Part shown: positions 1-5,805 of the stretch, piece after piece | Numbering within the stretch: the first letter of the stretch is position 1 | Layout: each line of letters begins with the position of its first letter | NCBI GenBank assembly: GCA_045657185.1 | Contig: JAZOSO010000203.1 | Location: 1 to 6,401 of the forward strand | Reading direction: 5' to 3' | From: RGIG5270 sp045657185 | GTDB taxonomy: Bacteria; Verrucomicrobiota; Lentisphaeria; Victivallales; Victivallaceae | DNA: 6,401 bases | Translations under genes and position numbers: made by a program | The notes under the pieces: generated by a model | The model's input: the letters and a program-made list of their open reading frames with translations, nothing else | Database searches by the model: none | What the model was told of the DNA's origin: nothing

Positions 1-8
1 AAAATGTC

Positions 9-36
9 TTGTATTTTTATTTTGTGATGCTATATT
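9..36 (+). promoter_or_regulatory. Predicted sigma70-type promoter of the SGNH hydrolase gene
   Basis: A -35-like TTGTAT (9-14) lies 16 nt upstream of a -10-like TATATT (31-36). Transcription would start near 43 and give a leader of about 50 nt. The same TTGnnn-16-TATnTT layout occurs before the other two transcription units in this window, which supports the call. It is a prediction by eye; the AT-rich background makes chance matches possible. Confidence 0.5.
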
Positions 37-93
37 AAAACTTTCAAAGGATAATTATTTTATAGCGTAAAACAATATTGAAAGGATTGAAAT

Positions 94-792
94 ATGGTAA
101 AATATACTGATTATTTGTCGGATAAAAATACCCGTCAGCGCGAAGATGTTGAATGGTGCATTTTTTATTCATTCAATGCAGCAGATGAAAAATCCCCCCG
201 CGTTCTTACTATCGGAGATTCTATCTGTTATCAATATAAAGATTTACTGCGTGAGAAATTGGCAGATAAAGCAAATCTTACTTCATGGGCTACTGCCAAA
301 TGCACCAATGATGTGACTTTTCTTAAAGATTTGGAACATATTCTTGAATACAACCGTTATGACCTCGTAACTTTTAATAACGGTTTGCATTATCTATCCT
401 GTCCGACTGTTTTTGATGAGTGGTACAACGCTTATTGCAAGATTCTTGAATATATTCAGGCCAAACTGCCCGGAGTGCCGATTTCAATCGTTTCAAACAC
501 TCCCGTGAATAATGCAGAAAAAAATCCCACGGTCATTATGCTGAATGAAGCTGTCAGAAAAATTGCGGTAGATTTCAATATGCCTTTGATTGACCTTTAT
601 GCAGAAATGGATAAACTCGACCGCTCACTTTATTGGAATGATGAATTTCATTTCAAAGAACCAGCTAAAGAAATTCAAGCTCAAATCATGGCTGAACATA
701 TTTTGTCCCGCCTCGCAGATGTAATTGCAAATAATAACAGCAAGCTGTTTCAGAAATCATCTCTGACAGGGCCTGACGGCGCAATAAAATAA
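94..792 (+). CDS. SGNH/GDSL-type hydrolase, probably cytoplasmic
   Basis: This 232-residue protein is probably a serine esterase or lipase-like hydrolase of the SGNH fold. After a polar N-terminus comes a beta strand ending in the block I motif GDSI, with candidate nucleophile Ser43. Block III is likely the FNNGLH stretch (residues 94-99), supplying the oxyanion-hole Asn. Block V is NDEFHF, giving Asp183 and His186 in the DxxH spacing of the catalytic dyad. The Gly of block II is not obvious. There is no signal peptide or membrane segment, so it should act in the cytoplasm, unlike many secreted family members. The start is set by AAAGGA at 81-86, 7 nt before the ATG. The gene stands alone, with its own promoter, and converges on the HAD phosphatase gene. 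The substrate is unknown; sugar O-acetyl esters are a common target in this superfamily, but nothing here proves that. Confidence 0.8.
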   Translation: MVKYTDYLSDKNTRQREDVEWCIFYSFNAADEKSPRVLTIGDSICYQYKDLLREKLADKANLTSWATAKCTNDVTFLKDLEHILEYNRYDLVTFNNGLHYLSCPTVFDEWYNAYCKILEYIQAKLPGVPISIVSNTPVNNAEKNPTVIMLNEAVRKIAVDFNMPLIDLYAEMDKLDRSLYWNDEFHFKEPAKEIQAQIMAEHILSRLADVIANNNSKLFQKSSLTGPDGAIK

Positions 793-830
793 AATTCCGT
801 TCCCGATATGGAGAGATAACTTTATTTTAT
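784..830. terminator. AT-only inverted repeat, possible weak bidirectional terminator
   Basis: ATAAAATAAA (784-793) is perfectly inverted as TTTATTTTAT (821-830), with a 27-nt loop. The left arm overlaps the last codons and stop of the SGNH hydrolase gene. A run of six T follows at 834-839, as expected for termination on the + strand. The stem has no G-C pair and the loop is long, so it would be weak. Its position between convergent genes is the main argument for a terminator role. Confidence 0.3.
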
Positions 831-848
831 GTGTTTTTTGCCGGGGGA

Positions 849-872
849 CGCCTCGGATATTCAGCCGAGGCG
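849..872 (-). repeat. GC-rich perfect hairpin spanning the stop codon of the HAD gene
   Basis: CGCCTCGG (849-856) pairs with CCGAGGCG (865-872), giving an 8-bp perfect stem with an 8-nt loop. The TGA stop of the - strand phosphatase gene (861-863) sits in the loop. In the - strand transcript the stem is followed by a C-rich stretch and then A-rich sequence, not by a U tract. It is therefore not a standard intrinsic terminator. It may protect the 3' end of the operon mRNA or pause polymerase; this is inference. Confidence 0.55.
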
Positions 873-1718
873 GTCAAAGGTGAGCTCAGGGAGACAGTCG
901 GCGGGGGCGTCTGAAAGGTGTTCTTTTTTACTTACGCCGCTTAGAACAAAGACTGATTTCAAGCCGTTGAGATTTGCGCCTCTGATATCAGATTTGAGGT
1001 AATCTCCGATGCCGTAAATGCGGCTGCGGTCAAGTTTTTTCCCGGGGTAGCGTTTGGCAAGTTTGCTGAGAGTAAAATCATAGATGCCTTTATAGGGTTT
1101 GCCGAGATAGAGCAGTTCTTTCTGCAATCCCATTTCGTTCAGTATGCCTTGTATGAAGCGTGCCTGACCGCCTGCGCCTATACCGTATTTGCCGGTTTTG
1201 GAATTGGGCCAGTAGCTGTCAGGATTGGGAACTATATAAGGTGCTTCGGGGTGGTCAAGAAAATAGCCTATAACAGCTTCCATGTGTTCGCGCCAATCAT
1301 ACACTCCTTCGCCGTTAATAACTCCCGCACATTCGTCAAGTTCGTTAATGTTGCGGCATTCGGTAATCCCGGCTTGAAGTGCATAAGGGGGATTGCCGAG
1401 TTCGCCGAGAATGAAAAATTTCTTTCCTTTGTAATTATTTTCTTCTGCGACTTGAGCGAGAACGCTGGAGCAGGAAATGATTTCATCAGGTTCGGTATTG
1501 ACGCCGCATTTGCGCAGAAATGAGCATTTTTCTTCAAGCGAATGGTTGCCGTCATTGGTAAGAAAATAAAAAGGAGTACCGTTGCTGCGCAGTTCGTCAA
1601 TAAATTCAGGAGAGTTGGTAATCGGTTTCGGTCCGATCAGGACTGTACCGTCAATATCCAGTAAAACGGCATCAATTTCAGAGAGATGTTCGCGGTAATA
1701 TTGTGAAAATGTTTTCAT
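861..1718 (-). CDS. HAD-superfamily phosphatase, NagD-like (class IIA)
   Basis: This is a probable Mg-dependent phosphatase of 285 residues, close to the usual NagD/4-nitrophenylphosphatase length. All four HAD motifs are visible. Motif I is LLDIDGTV, with nucleophile Asp21 and acid/base Asp23. Motif II is FLTND, at Thr54. Motif III is the lysine of LGKPYKGIYDF, Lys207. Motif IV is GIGDYLKSD, with Asp239 and Asp244. The roughly 150 residues between motifs II and III fit the C2 cap that sets substrate choice, including a NPDSYWP stretch like the NPD..YP of NagD. No signal peptide is seen, so it acts in the cytoplasm. I chose the ATG at 1718 because it overlaps the stop of the upstream Sel1 gene as ATGA, like the skp-lpxD junction. 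An in-frame ATG at 1733 would add five residues. It is the last gene of the operon. The substrate cannot be told; sugar phosphates or nucleotides are typical. Confidence 0.85.
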   Translation of the reverse strand: MKTFSQYYREHLSEIDAVLLDIDGTVLIGPKPITNSPEFIDELRSNGTPFYFLTNDGNHSLEEKCSFLRKCGVNTEPDEIISCSSVLAQVAEENNYKGKKFFILGELGNPPYALQAGITECRNINELDECAGVINGEGVYDWREHMEAVIGYFLDHPEAPYIVPNPDSYWPNSKTGKYGIGAGGQARFIQGILNEMGLQKELLYLGKPYKGIYDFTLSKLAKRYPGKKLDRSRIYGIGDYLKSDIRGANLNGLKSVFVLSGVSKKEHLSDAPADCLPELTFDRLG

Positions 1719-2878
1719 AATTTGATATTCCATTCTTTTAATTTTTCAAGTGCGGGCAGGTAATTTGAGGCGGCTGATTTTTTAATCCAGTAGTGTGCGC
1801 CGGAGATATCCTGCAGAGTGCCTTTGCCTTCCCGGTAGGCGAGTGCCAGCAGATATTGTCCTTCCGGGTCACCCATGCCGGCGGCTTTGAGAAAGAGCTG
1901 AAAAGCACGGCTGCTGTCAGCTGCCATGCCGACTCCCTGCTGTGCGAAAATTCCGAGTTGGGTGAATGCTGTCCGCTCATTTTGCAATGCTGCCTGCTGG
2001 CAAAGTTCTATCGCTTTGGCAAGGTCGGTTTTAAGGATAAATCCGGAACTGTAATGTTTTGCAAGCTGAACCATAGCGGCAGGATTGCCGAGTTCGGCAC
2101 TTTTTTGATATGAGTCAACTGCTTTCTGTAAATCCGGAGCAGTGCCGATGCCGTGTTCATAATACGAACCGAGCTGATACATTGCACTGCTGTCTCCTTT
2201 TGATGCGGCATAATTTATCAGTGAAAATGCTTTTTCTTCATTTTTTTCACAACCGAGTCCCCATTCAAAACAGCTTGCAAGCAATGAAAATGCGGAAAGG
2301 TCGTTTTTTTTAACAGAGATATCCAGCAGGCGGAATGCCTCTTTGAATTCAGCATCTTTGCTTGCCGGATTGCGGAGGTATTTTTTTGCCTGATGAGTGA
2401 GGGCAGGGGGGTATTCTTTTTTTATCAGTTCATTGATAAGAATATTTGACTGCTGCAAATCGGCAGGAACTCCGCGGCGGTAAGTGCGTGCATTTTTTTG
2501 TGCAGGAATGCCTGTTTCAAGGAAAATTGCTCTTTTGTACATGGCAGGAACGAAATCTCCCGCTTTGGTGTACCAGTGAAATGCACTGAGGCGGTCGGGT
2601 TCAAATTCAACTCCGTACTCATAGCACATGCCGATATTGAACATGCCTTCGGGACTTCCGGCGTTGGCGGCAAGTTTGAAGTAATAGAGAGCCAACGCCC
2701 TGTTTAAAGGGCGTTTCTGACCTCTGAAATATTCTTTGCCGAGTTCAAGCTGAGCAGAAACATCACCTGAACGGGCGCGTTTGACGAGCGGGTCTGAAAT
2801 GTTTTCTTTTTCTTCAGCAGCATTGCAGTAAACGGCAAAGAATAGAGCAATAACGATAAAATATTTATTGAAAGCCAT
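1715..2878 (-). CDS. Secreted Sel1-like repeat protein
   Basis: This is a 387-residue exported solenoid protein built of Sel1-like (SLR, TPR-related) repeats, which usually act as protein-binding scaffolds. The N-terminus is a signal peptide: a Lys, a hydrophobic stretch and a likely cleavage after VYCNA (about residue 20). No good lipobox is present, so a soluble periplasmic protein is expected. About seven repeats of 36 residues can be followed: two at residues 41-112 and five at about 195-374. Each carries the A..qLG..Y..G.g...d...A...y..AA..G pattern. Residues 113-190 are degenerate and may be a linker or diverged repeats. The start at 2878 is one nucleotide after the lpxD stop and gives the intact signal peptide. 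A TTG at 2899 would put extra polar residues before it. Shine-Dalgarno match is poor, so translation probably depends on coupling to lpxD. The partner is unknown; the operon context suggests an envelope role. Confidence 0.85.
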   Translation of the reverse strand: MAFNKYFIVIALFFAVYCNAAEEKENISDPLVKRARSGDVSAQLELGKEYFRGQKRPLNRALALYYFKLAANAGSPEGMFNIGMCYEYGVEFEPDRLSAFHWYTKAGDFVPAMYKRAIFLETGIPAQKNARTYRRGVPADLQQSNILINELIKKEYPPALTHQAKKYLRNPASKDAEFKEAFRLLDISVKKNDLSAFSLLASCFEWGLGCEKNEEKAFSLINYAASKGDSSAMYQLGSYYEHGIGTAPDLQKAVDSYQKSAELGNPAAMVQLAKHYSSGFILKTDLAKAIELCQQAALQNERTAFTQLGIFAQQGVGMAADSSRAFQLFLKAAGMGDPEGQYLLALAYREGKGTLQDISGAHYWIKKSAASNYLPALEKLKEWNIKL

Positions 2879-2879
2879 T

Positions 2880-3917
2880 TTATTTTGTAAGAGCTTCAAC
2901 TTTCTTTTTCAATTCGTCAAATTGTTTTTTGAGTTTTTCAAAGCGGCCGGGCAAACTCAAACGGGCAAGAAAGTCTCTCTGGGACTCTGCCGGAGTGCCG
3001 ACTGCGATGGAGTTGGGGGGCAAATCTTTGACAACACCGCTTGTGCCTGCGATTTTTGAGCCGTCGCCGATGTGAATGTGACCGTTGATACCGGCTTGAG
3101 CTGCAACGATAACGCCTCTGCCGATAGATGCACTGCCGGCGATACCTGCCTGAGCGATAATCATTGAGCTTTCGCCGACAACTACATTGTGTGCAACGAC
3201 GACGAGGTTGTCAATTTTTGAATTTGATTTAATAATTGTTTTGCCGAAACGGGCGCGGTCAATAGTTGCATTTGCACCGATTTCAACATCGTCGTGAATT
3301 TCAACAATACCTGTTTGCGGGATTTTGACAATTCCCTGCGGGCCGGGCATGAAGCCGAAACCGTCGGCACCGATGACTGCTCCGGAGTGAATAATACATT
3401 TATTTCCGACAGTGCAGCGGTGGTAAATACTGACATTGGCATTGATAAGTGTACCGCAGCCGACTTTTGCGTCCTGTCCGATATAAGTACCGGCACAAAT
3501 GCAGCTGTCGTCACCGATGACGGCGTTTTTATCAATTACGGCATTTGCGCCGATGTGGACGTTTTTGCCGATGACTGCAGTGGGATCAACAACTGCAGAG
3601 GGATGAATAGTGCGTTCAAAAGCGGGCGCAGGGGGAGCAAAAAGTGCGATTACATCACTGAATGCTAAATCAACATTGTCGCAGATAATATAAGTTTTGT
3701 CGGCTGCAAGTTCTTCGTTTTCAACATCTTTAGAGAGAAGTACCAAGCCTGCTTTTGAGGGGGCAAGCTGGTGATGATATTTTTTATTTCCGAGGAAGGA
3801 AACTTTTGAGCTGTCAGCATCTTTGAGAGATGATACGCCGTTTACTGTGACGGAGGCATCACCTTTGAGGGTGCCTTTGAGCATTTCTGCAATTTCTTTG
3901 GCTGTGTAAGTTTTCAT
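2880..3917 (-). CDS. lpxD: UDP-3-O-(3-hydroxyacyl)glucosamine N-acyltransferase LpxD
   Basis: LpxD transfers a 3-hydroxyacyl chain from acyl-ACP to the 2-amino group of UDP-3-O-acyl-glucosamine, the third step of lipid A synthesis, in the cytoplasm. The length (345 residues) matches the family. An N-terminal uridine-binding domain (about 1-100) starts with the typical YTAKEIAEML and has the VSFLGNKKY stretch. The following left-handed beta helix (about 103-310) shows many hexapeptide repeats such as AVIGKNVHIGANAVI. The catalytic histidine corresponds to His243 in VVAHNVVVG, and a second conserved His is at 280 in NGHIHIG. IGADGFGF (182-189) is a family hallmark. The C-terminal part (about 325-343) is a lysine-rich helix. 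The ATG overlaps the skp stop as ATGA, with AAAGGA upstream inside the skp end. The usual downstream partners fabZ and lpxA are not present; the Sel1 gene follows instead. Confidence 0.97.
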   Translation of the reverse strand: MKTYTAKEIAEMLKGTLKGDASVTVNGVSSLKDADSSKVSFLGNKKYHHQLAPSKAGLVLLSKDVENEELAADKTYIICDNVDLAFSDVIALFAPPAPAFERTIHPSAVVDPTAVIGKNVHIGANAVIDKNAVIGDDSCICAGTYIGQDAKVGCGTLINANVSIYHRCTVGNKCIIHSGAVIGADGFGFMPGPQGIVKIPQTGIVEIHDDVEIGANATIDRARFGKTIIKSNSKIDNLVVVAHNVVVGESSMIIAQAGIAGSASIGRGVIVAAQAGINGHIHIGDGSKIAGTSGVVKDLPPNSIAVGTPAESQRDFLARLSLPGRFEKLKKQFDELKKKVEALTK

Positions 3918-4495
3918 TTTTTATCCTTTTTTTCGGGGACATTGCCCTTGTTCAATATTTTTAAAACATCATTTGTAATATCACTTGCAGGGTTGGCATA
4001 GATGATAGCGGGGATTTGATGTGTGGTTTTGCCTGAGACATCAAAAACGAAATCGGCAGCCATACCCTGAGCGACTTTGCGGACGCAATCTGTAATATCC
4101 TGCATGAGAGAAGCGCGTTTTTCCAGAGTTAATTTTGCCATTTCTTTGCGTTTTTCGGTTGAGTAAGTTTCCATTTCCGTACGCAAAAGTCGGATTTCAG
4201 AGTTGTATTTTTCTGCGTTTTGAGCGGCTTTTGAACGGTCAGCTGCGCTTAATGAAACATTTTGGGCCTTGTCAAGTTCGACACGGAATTTTGCGTTGAG
4301 GTCGCGGAGTTTTTCCATTTTTTTGTTGATATAATTCTGATAGACCTGCGCCTGTTTCTGGACGATATTTTCAACTTGCGGAGTTTTGTAGTATGAGTTA
4401 AAGAGTTTCTCAATATTGACGGTCATAATTTTGCTTGCGGCGGTTAAGGGCAGAAGCATGAGAGACATCGCGGCGACAAAAAAAAGTTTTTTCAT
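3914..4495 (-). CDS. skp: Skp/OmpH-family periplasmic chaperone
   Basis: This is a 193-residue relative of Skp (OmpH, HlpA), the trimeric periplasmic chaperone that holds unfolded outer-membrane proteins on their way to the BAM complex. A signal peptide covers about residues 1-20 (MKK, hydrophobic core, LTAA). The mature protein opens with the strand KIMTVNIEKLFNSYYKT, typical of the family. A long charged helical region (about 38-150) fits the coiled-coil tentacles. It ends with the strand-rich DFVFDVSG and the SDITNDVLKILN close of the trimer body. It is somewhat longer than E. coli Skp because of the tail KGNVPEKKDKK. The start has AAAGGA 7 nt upstream and a promoter just before it. It is the first gene of the operon and directly precedes lpxD, the widespread skp-lpxD order. 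The bamA gene often found upstream is absent; divergent his genes lie there. Confidence 0.92.
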   Translation of the reverse strand: MKKLFFVAAMSLMLLPLTAASKIMTVNIEKLFNSYYKTPQVENIVQKQAQVYQNYINKKMEKLRDLNAKFRVELDKAQNVSLSAADRSKAAQNAEKYNSEIRLLRTEMETYSTEKRKEMAKLTLEKRASLMQDITDCVRKVAQGMAADFVFDVSGKTTHQIPAIIYANPASDITNDVLKILNKGNVPEKKDKK

Positions 4496-4524
4496 AAATT
4501 ATCCTTTCTGAAATTATTTTATAA

Positions 4525-4552
4525 AAGATAGCACAATATTGTTCTTTTTCAA
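4525..4552 (-). promoter_or_regulatory. Predicted promoter of the skp-lpxD-sel1-HAD operon
   Basis: Reading the - strand, TTGAAA (4552-4547) is followed after 16 nt by TATCTT (4530-4525), predicting a start near 4518 and a leader of about 23 nt. The -10 is a moderate match. The spacer contains a 10-bp palindrome ACAATATTGT (4533-4542), a possible operator. Confidence 0.45.
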
Positions 4553-4583
4553 ATCATTTTTCAATAAGATTGCCTTAATATAT

Positions 4584-4611
4584 TTGCAAAAAGTCCGAAA
4601 GGTGATATATT
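4584..4611 (+). promoter_or_regulatory. Predicted promoter of the hisE-hisG operon
   Basis: TTGCAA (4584-4589) and TATATT (4606-4611) are separated by 16 nt, the best-looking promoter in the window. Transcription would start near 4618, leaving a leader of about 49 nt. The leader contains no run of histidine codons and no evident T-box or attenuator hairpin, so histidine control by leader-peptide attenuation is not supported. It lies back to back with the skp operon promoter. Confidence 0.55.
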
Positions 4612-4666
4612 AAGTTAATGTAAAAGTGTTTTTTATTTCATAATTGATATATATAACGAGGAAAAA

Positions 4667-4930
4667 ATGAAAAAATTTGAAGAACTTTTTGTTGAACTGA
4701 AAGAAAAAATTGCAGCCAATGACCCCAATTCCGGAACAGTTAAGGAATTTGCCAAAGGAAAACATTTCATTGGCAAAAAGATTGTTGAAGAAGCCGGTGA
4801 AGTCTGGATGGCTGCTGAATATGAAGGCAAAGAAAAAACTGCCGAAGAAATTTCTCAGCTTTTTTATCACTTGCAGGTGATGATGATTGCCAATGACCTT
4901 GAACTTGAAGATGTTTATAAATATTTGTGA
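4667..4930 (+). CDS. hisE: Phosphoribosyl-ATP pyrophosphatase HisE
   Basis: HisE removes pyrophosphate from phosphoribosyl-ATP, the second step of histidine synthesis, in the cytoplasm. At 87 residues it is a stand-alone HisE, not fused to HisI. It is an all-alpha MazG-like fold with SGTVKEFAKGKHFIGKK (22-38), the metal-binding EEAGEV (41-46) and a second motif EEISQLFYHLQVMM (60-73). In most HisE proteins the second motif reads ExxDL; here Asp is replaced by Gln64. As I recall, the EISQL form is typical of actinobacterial HisE, so this is probably a lineage variant and not a dead enzyme. The C-terminus LELEDVYKYL matches the family end. GAGG at 4658-4661 lies 5 nt before the ATG. The hisG ribosome-binding site overlaps its stop codon, implying coupled translation. 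Confidence 0.92.
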   Translation: MKKFEELFVELKEKIAANDPNSGTVKEFAKGKHFIGKKIVEEAGEVWMAAEYEGKEKTAEEISQLFYHLQVMMIANDLELEDVYKYL

Positions 4931-4933
4931 GGA
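4929..4933 (+). promoter_or_regulatory. hisG ribosome-binding site overlapping the hisE stop
   Basis: GAGGA at 4929-4933 shares two bases with the hisE TGA (4928-4930) and lies 5 nt before the ATG at 4939. This spacing supports the ATG over an in-frame GTG at 4927, which would add four residues to a protein whose family normally starts at the equivalent of MLQIAIPNKG. Confidence 0.75.
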
Positions 4934-4938
4934 TAAAT

Positions 4939-5787
4939 ATGCTGCAAATCGCAATTCCGAATAAAGGGGCTCTCTCCGAAGATGCCGTCCGTCTGCTTAA
5001 AGAAGCAGGTTACAAATGCAGCCGTTACGGCAGAGAACTTATCGTTCATGATGCAGATAATGATATTGATTTTATCTTTTTGCGTCCGCGCGATATTGCT
5101 GTTTATGTCGGCAACGGCATTGTTGATTTGGGTATCACCGGCCGTGATTTGACCATTGACAGCAAAGCTGATGTTGCAGAACTGCTGCCGTTGGAGTTCG
5201 GCAAATCCCGTTTCTGCTACGCAGTCCCCAAAAATTCAGGTCTTACTCCTGAAAAATTCAACGGTCTGCGTATAGCTACAAGCTATCCCGAAATCGTTGC
5301 AAGAGATATGAAAAAACGCAACTTTGATGTCAAAATCGTCAAACTTGACGGCGCAGTTGAAATCTCCGTCAAACTCGGTGTCGCTGACTGTATTGCTGAC
5401 GTCGTTGAATCAGGACGCACTCTCATTGAAGCAGGTCTTGAAGTTACCGGTGAACCTGTTCTGTACTCTGAAGCATTGCTTATTGCCGGAAATGCAGAAG
5501 TCGCAGAACTTCCTGATGTAAAAAAACTTATCGCACGCCTCCGCGGTATTCTCGTTGCCCGTTCATACGTTATGATTGAGTATGATATTGAGAAAAGCAA
5601 ACTCAAAAATTGCTGTCAGATTACTCCCGGTATTGAATCTCCCACCGTTTCTCCGCTTGATAATCCCGACTGGGTCGCCGTCAAAGCTATGATCGGCAAA
5701 AAAGAAATCAATACTATCATGGATAAACTTTATGCAGAAGGTGCCAGAGGTATTATTGTTACCGCACTTGCATCCTGCCGTCTCTGA
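4939..5787 (+). CDS. hisG: ATP phosphoribosyltransferase HisG, long form
   Basis: HisG condenses ATP with PRPP to phosphoribosyl-ATP, the first and committed step of histidine synthesis. The 282-residue length marks the long, hexameric form, which carries its own regulatory domain and does not need HisZ. Residues 1-205 form the two catalytic lobes: IAIPNKGALSE at the start, FLRPRDIAVYVGNG and DLGITGRD (48-70), then the PRPP-binding signature. That signature, E141 to L162 with GVAD and DVVESGRTL, agrees fully with the family pattern ExxxxxGx[SAG]xx[IV]xD[LIV]xx[ST]GxT[LM]. Residues about 208-282 (SYVMIEYDI, TPGIESPTVSPL, WVAVKAMI) are the HisG_C domain that binds histidine for feedback inhibition. 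The sequence recalls actinobacterial HisG proteins such as that of Mycobacterium, more than proteobacterial ones. Enzyme-level feedback is the expected regulation. Confidence 0.97.
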   Translation: MLQIAIPNKGALSEDAVRLLKEAGYKCSRYGRELIVHDADNDIDFIFLRPRDIAVYVGNGIVDLGITGRDLTIDSKADVAELLPLEFGKSRFCYAVPKNSGLTPEKFNGLRIATSYPEIVARDMKKRNFDVKIVKLDGAVEISVKLGVADCIADVVESGRTLIEAGLEVTGEPVLYSEALLIAGNAEVAELPDVKKLIARLRGILVARSYVMIEYDIEKSKLKNCCQITPGIESPTVSPLDNPDWVAVKAMIGKKEINTIMDKLYAEGARGIIVTALASCRL

Positions 5788-5805
5788 TAGAATAGGAGCC
5801 GTAAT

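Noticed and set aside
1149..1523. Open frame on the + strand opposite the HAD gene
   Set aside because: It lies wholly antisense to a gene with all HAD motifs, and its translation shows no recognisable domain; it is a shadow of the codon pattern.
2876..2899. TTG at 2899 as start of the Sel1 protein
   Set aside because: The ATG at 2878 gives a cleaner signal peptide and abuts the lpxD stop.
3294..3668. Open frame on the + strand opposite lpxD
   Set aside because: It is the complement of the hexapeptide-repeat region, whose periodic codons keep several frames open; it has no evident ribosome site or family match.
4618..4623. ATG-TAA start-stop at the predicted 5' end of the hisE mRNA
   Set aside because: Six bases in AT-rich DNA easily arise by chance, and no ribosome site can precede it if the predicted start is right.
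4618..4666. Histidine leader peptide, T-box or riboswitch before hisE
   Set aside because: The leader is about 49 nt, has no run of histidine codons and no clear stable hairpin.
4927..4941. GTG at 4927 as hisG start
   Set aside because: It overlaps the ribosome site GAGGA and adds four residues absent from the family; the ATG at 4939 has ideal spacing.
4610..4954. Open frame on the - strand across the intergenic region and hisE
   Set aside because: It is the Phe/Ile-rich complement of hisE and its leader, and would conflict with the strongly supported hisE gene.
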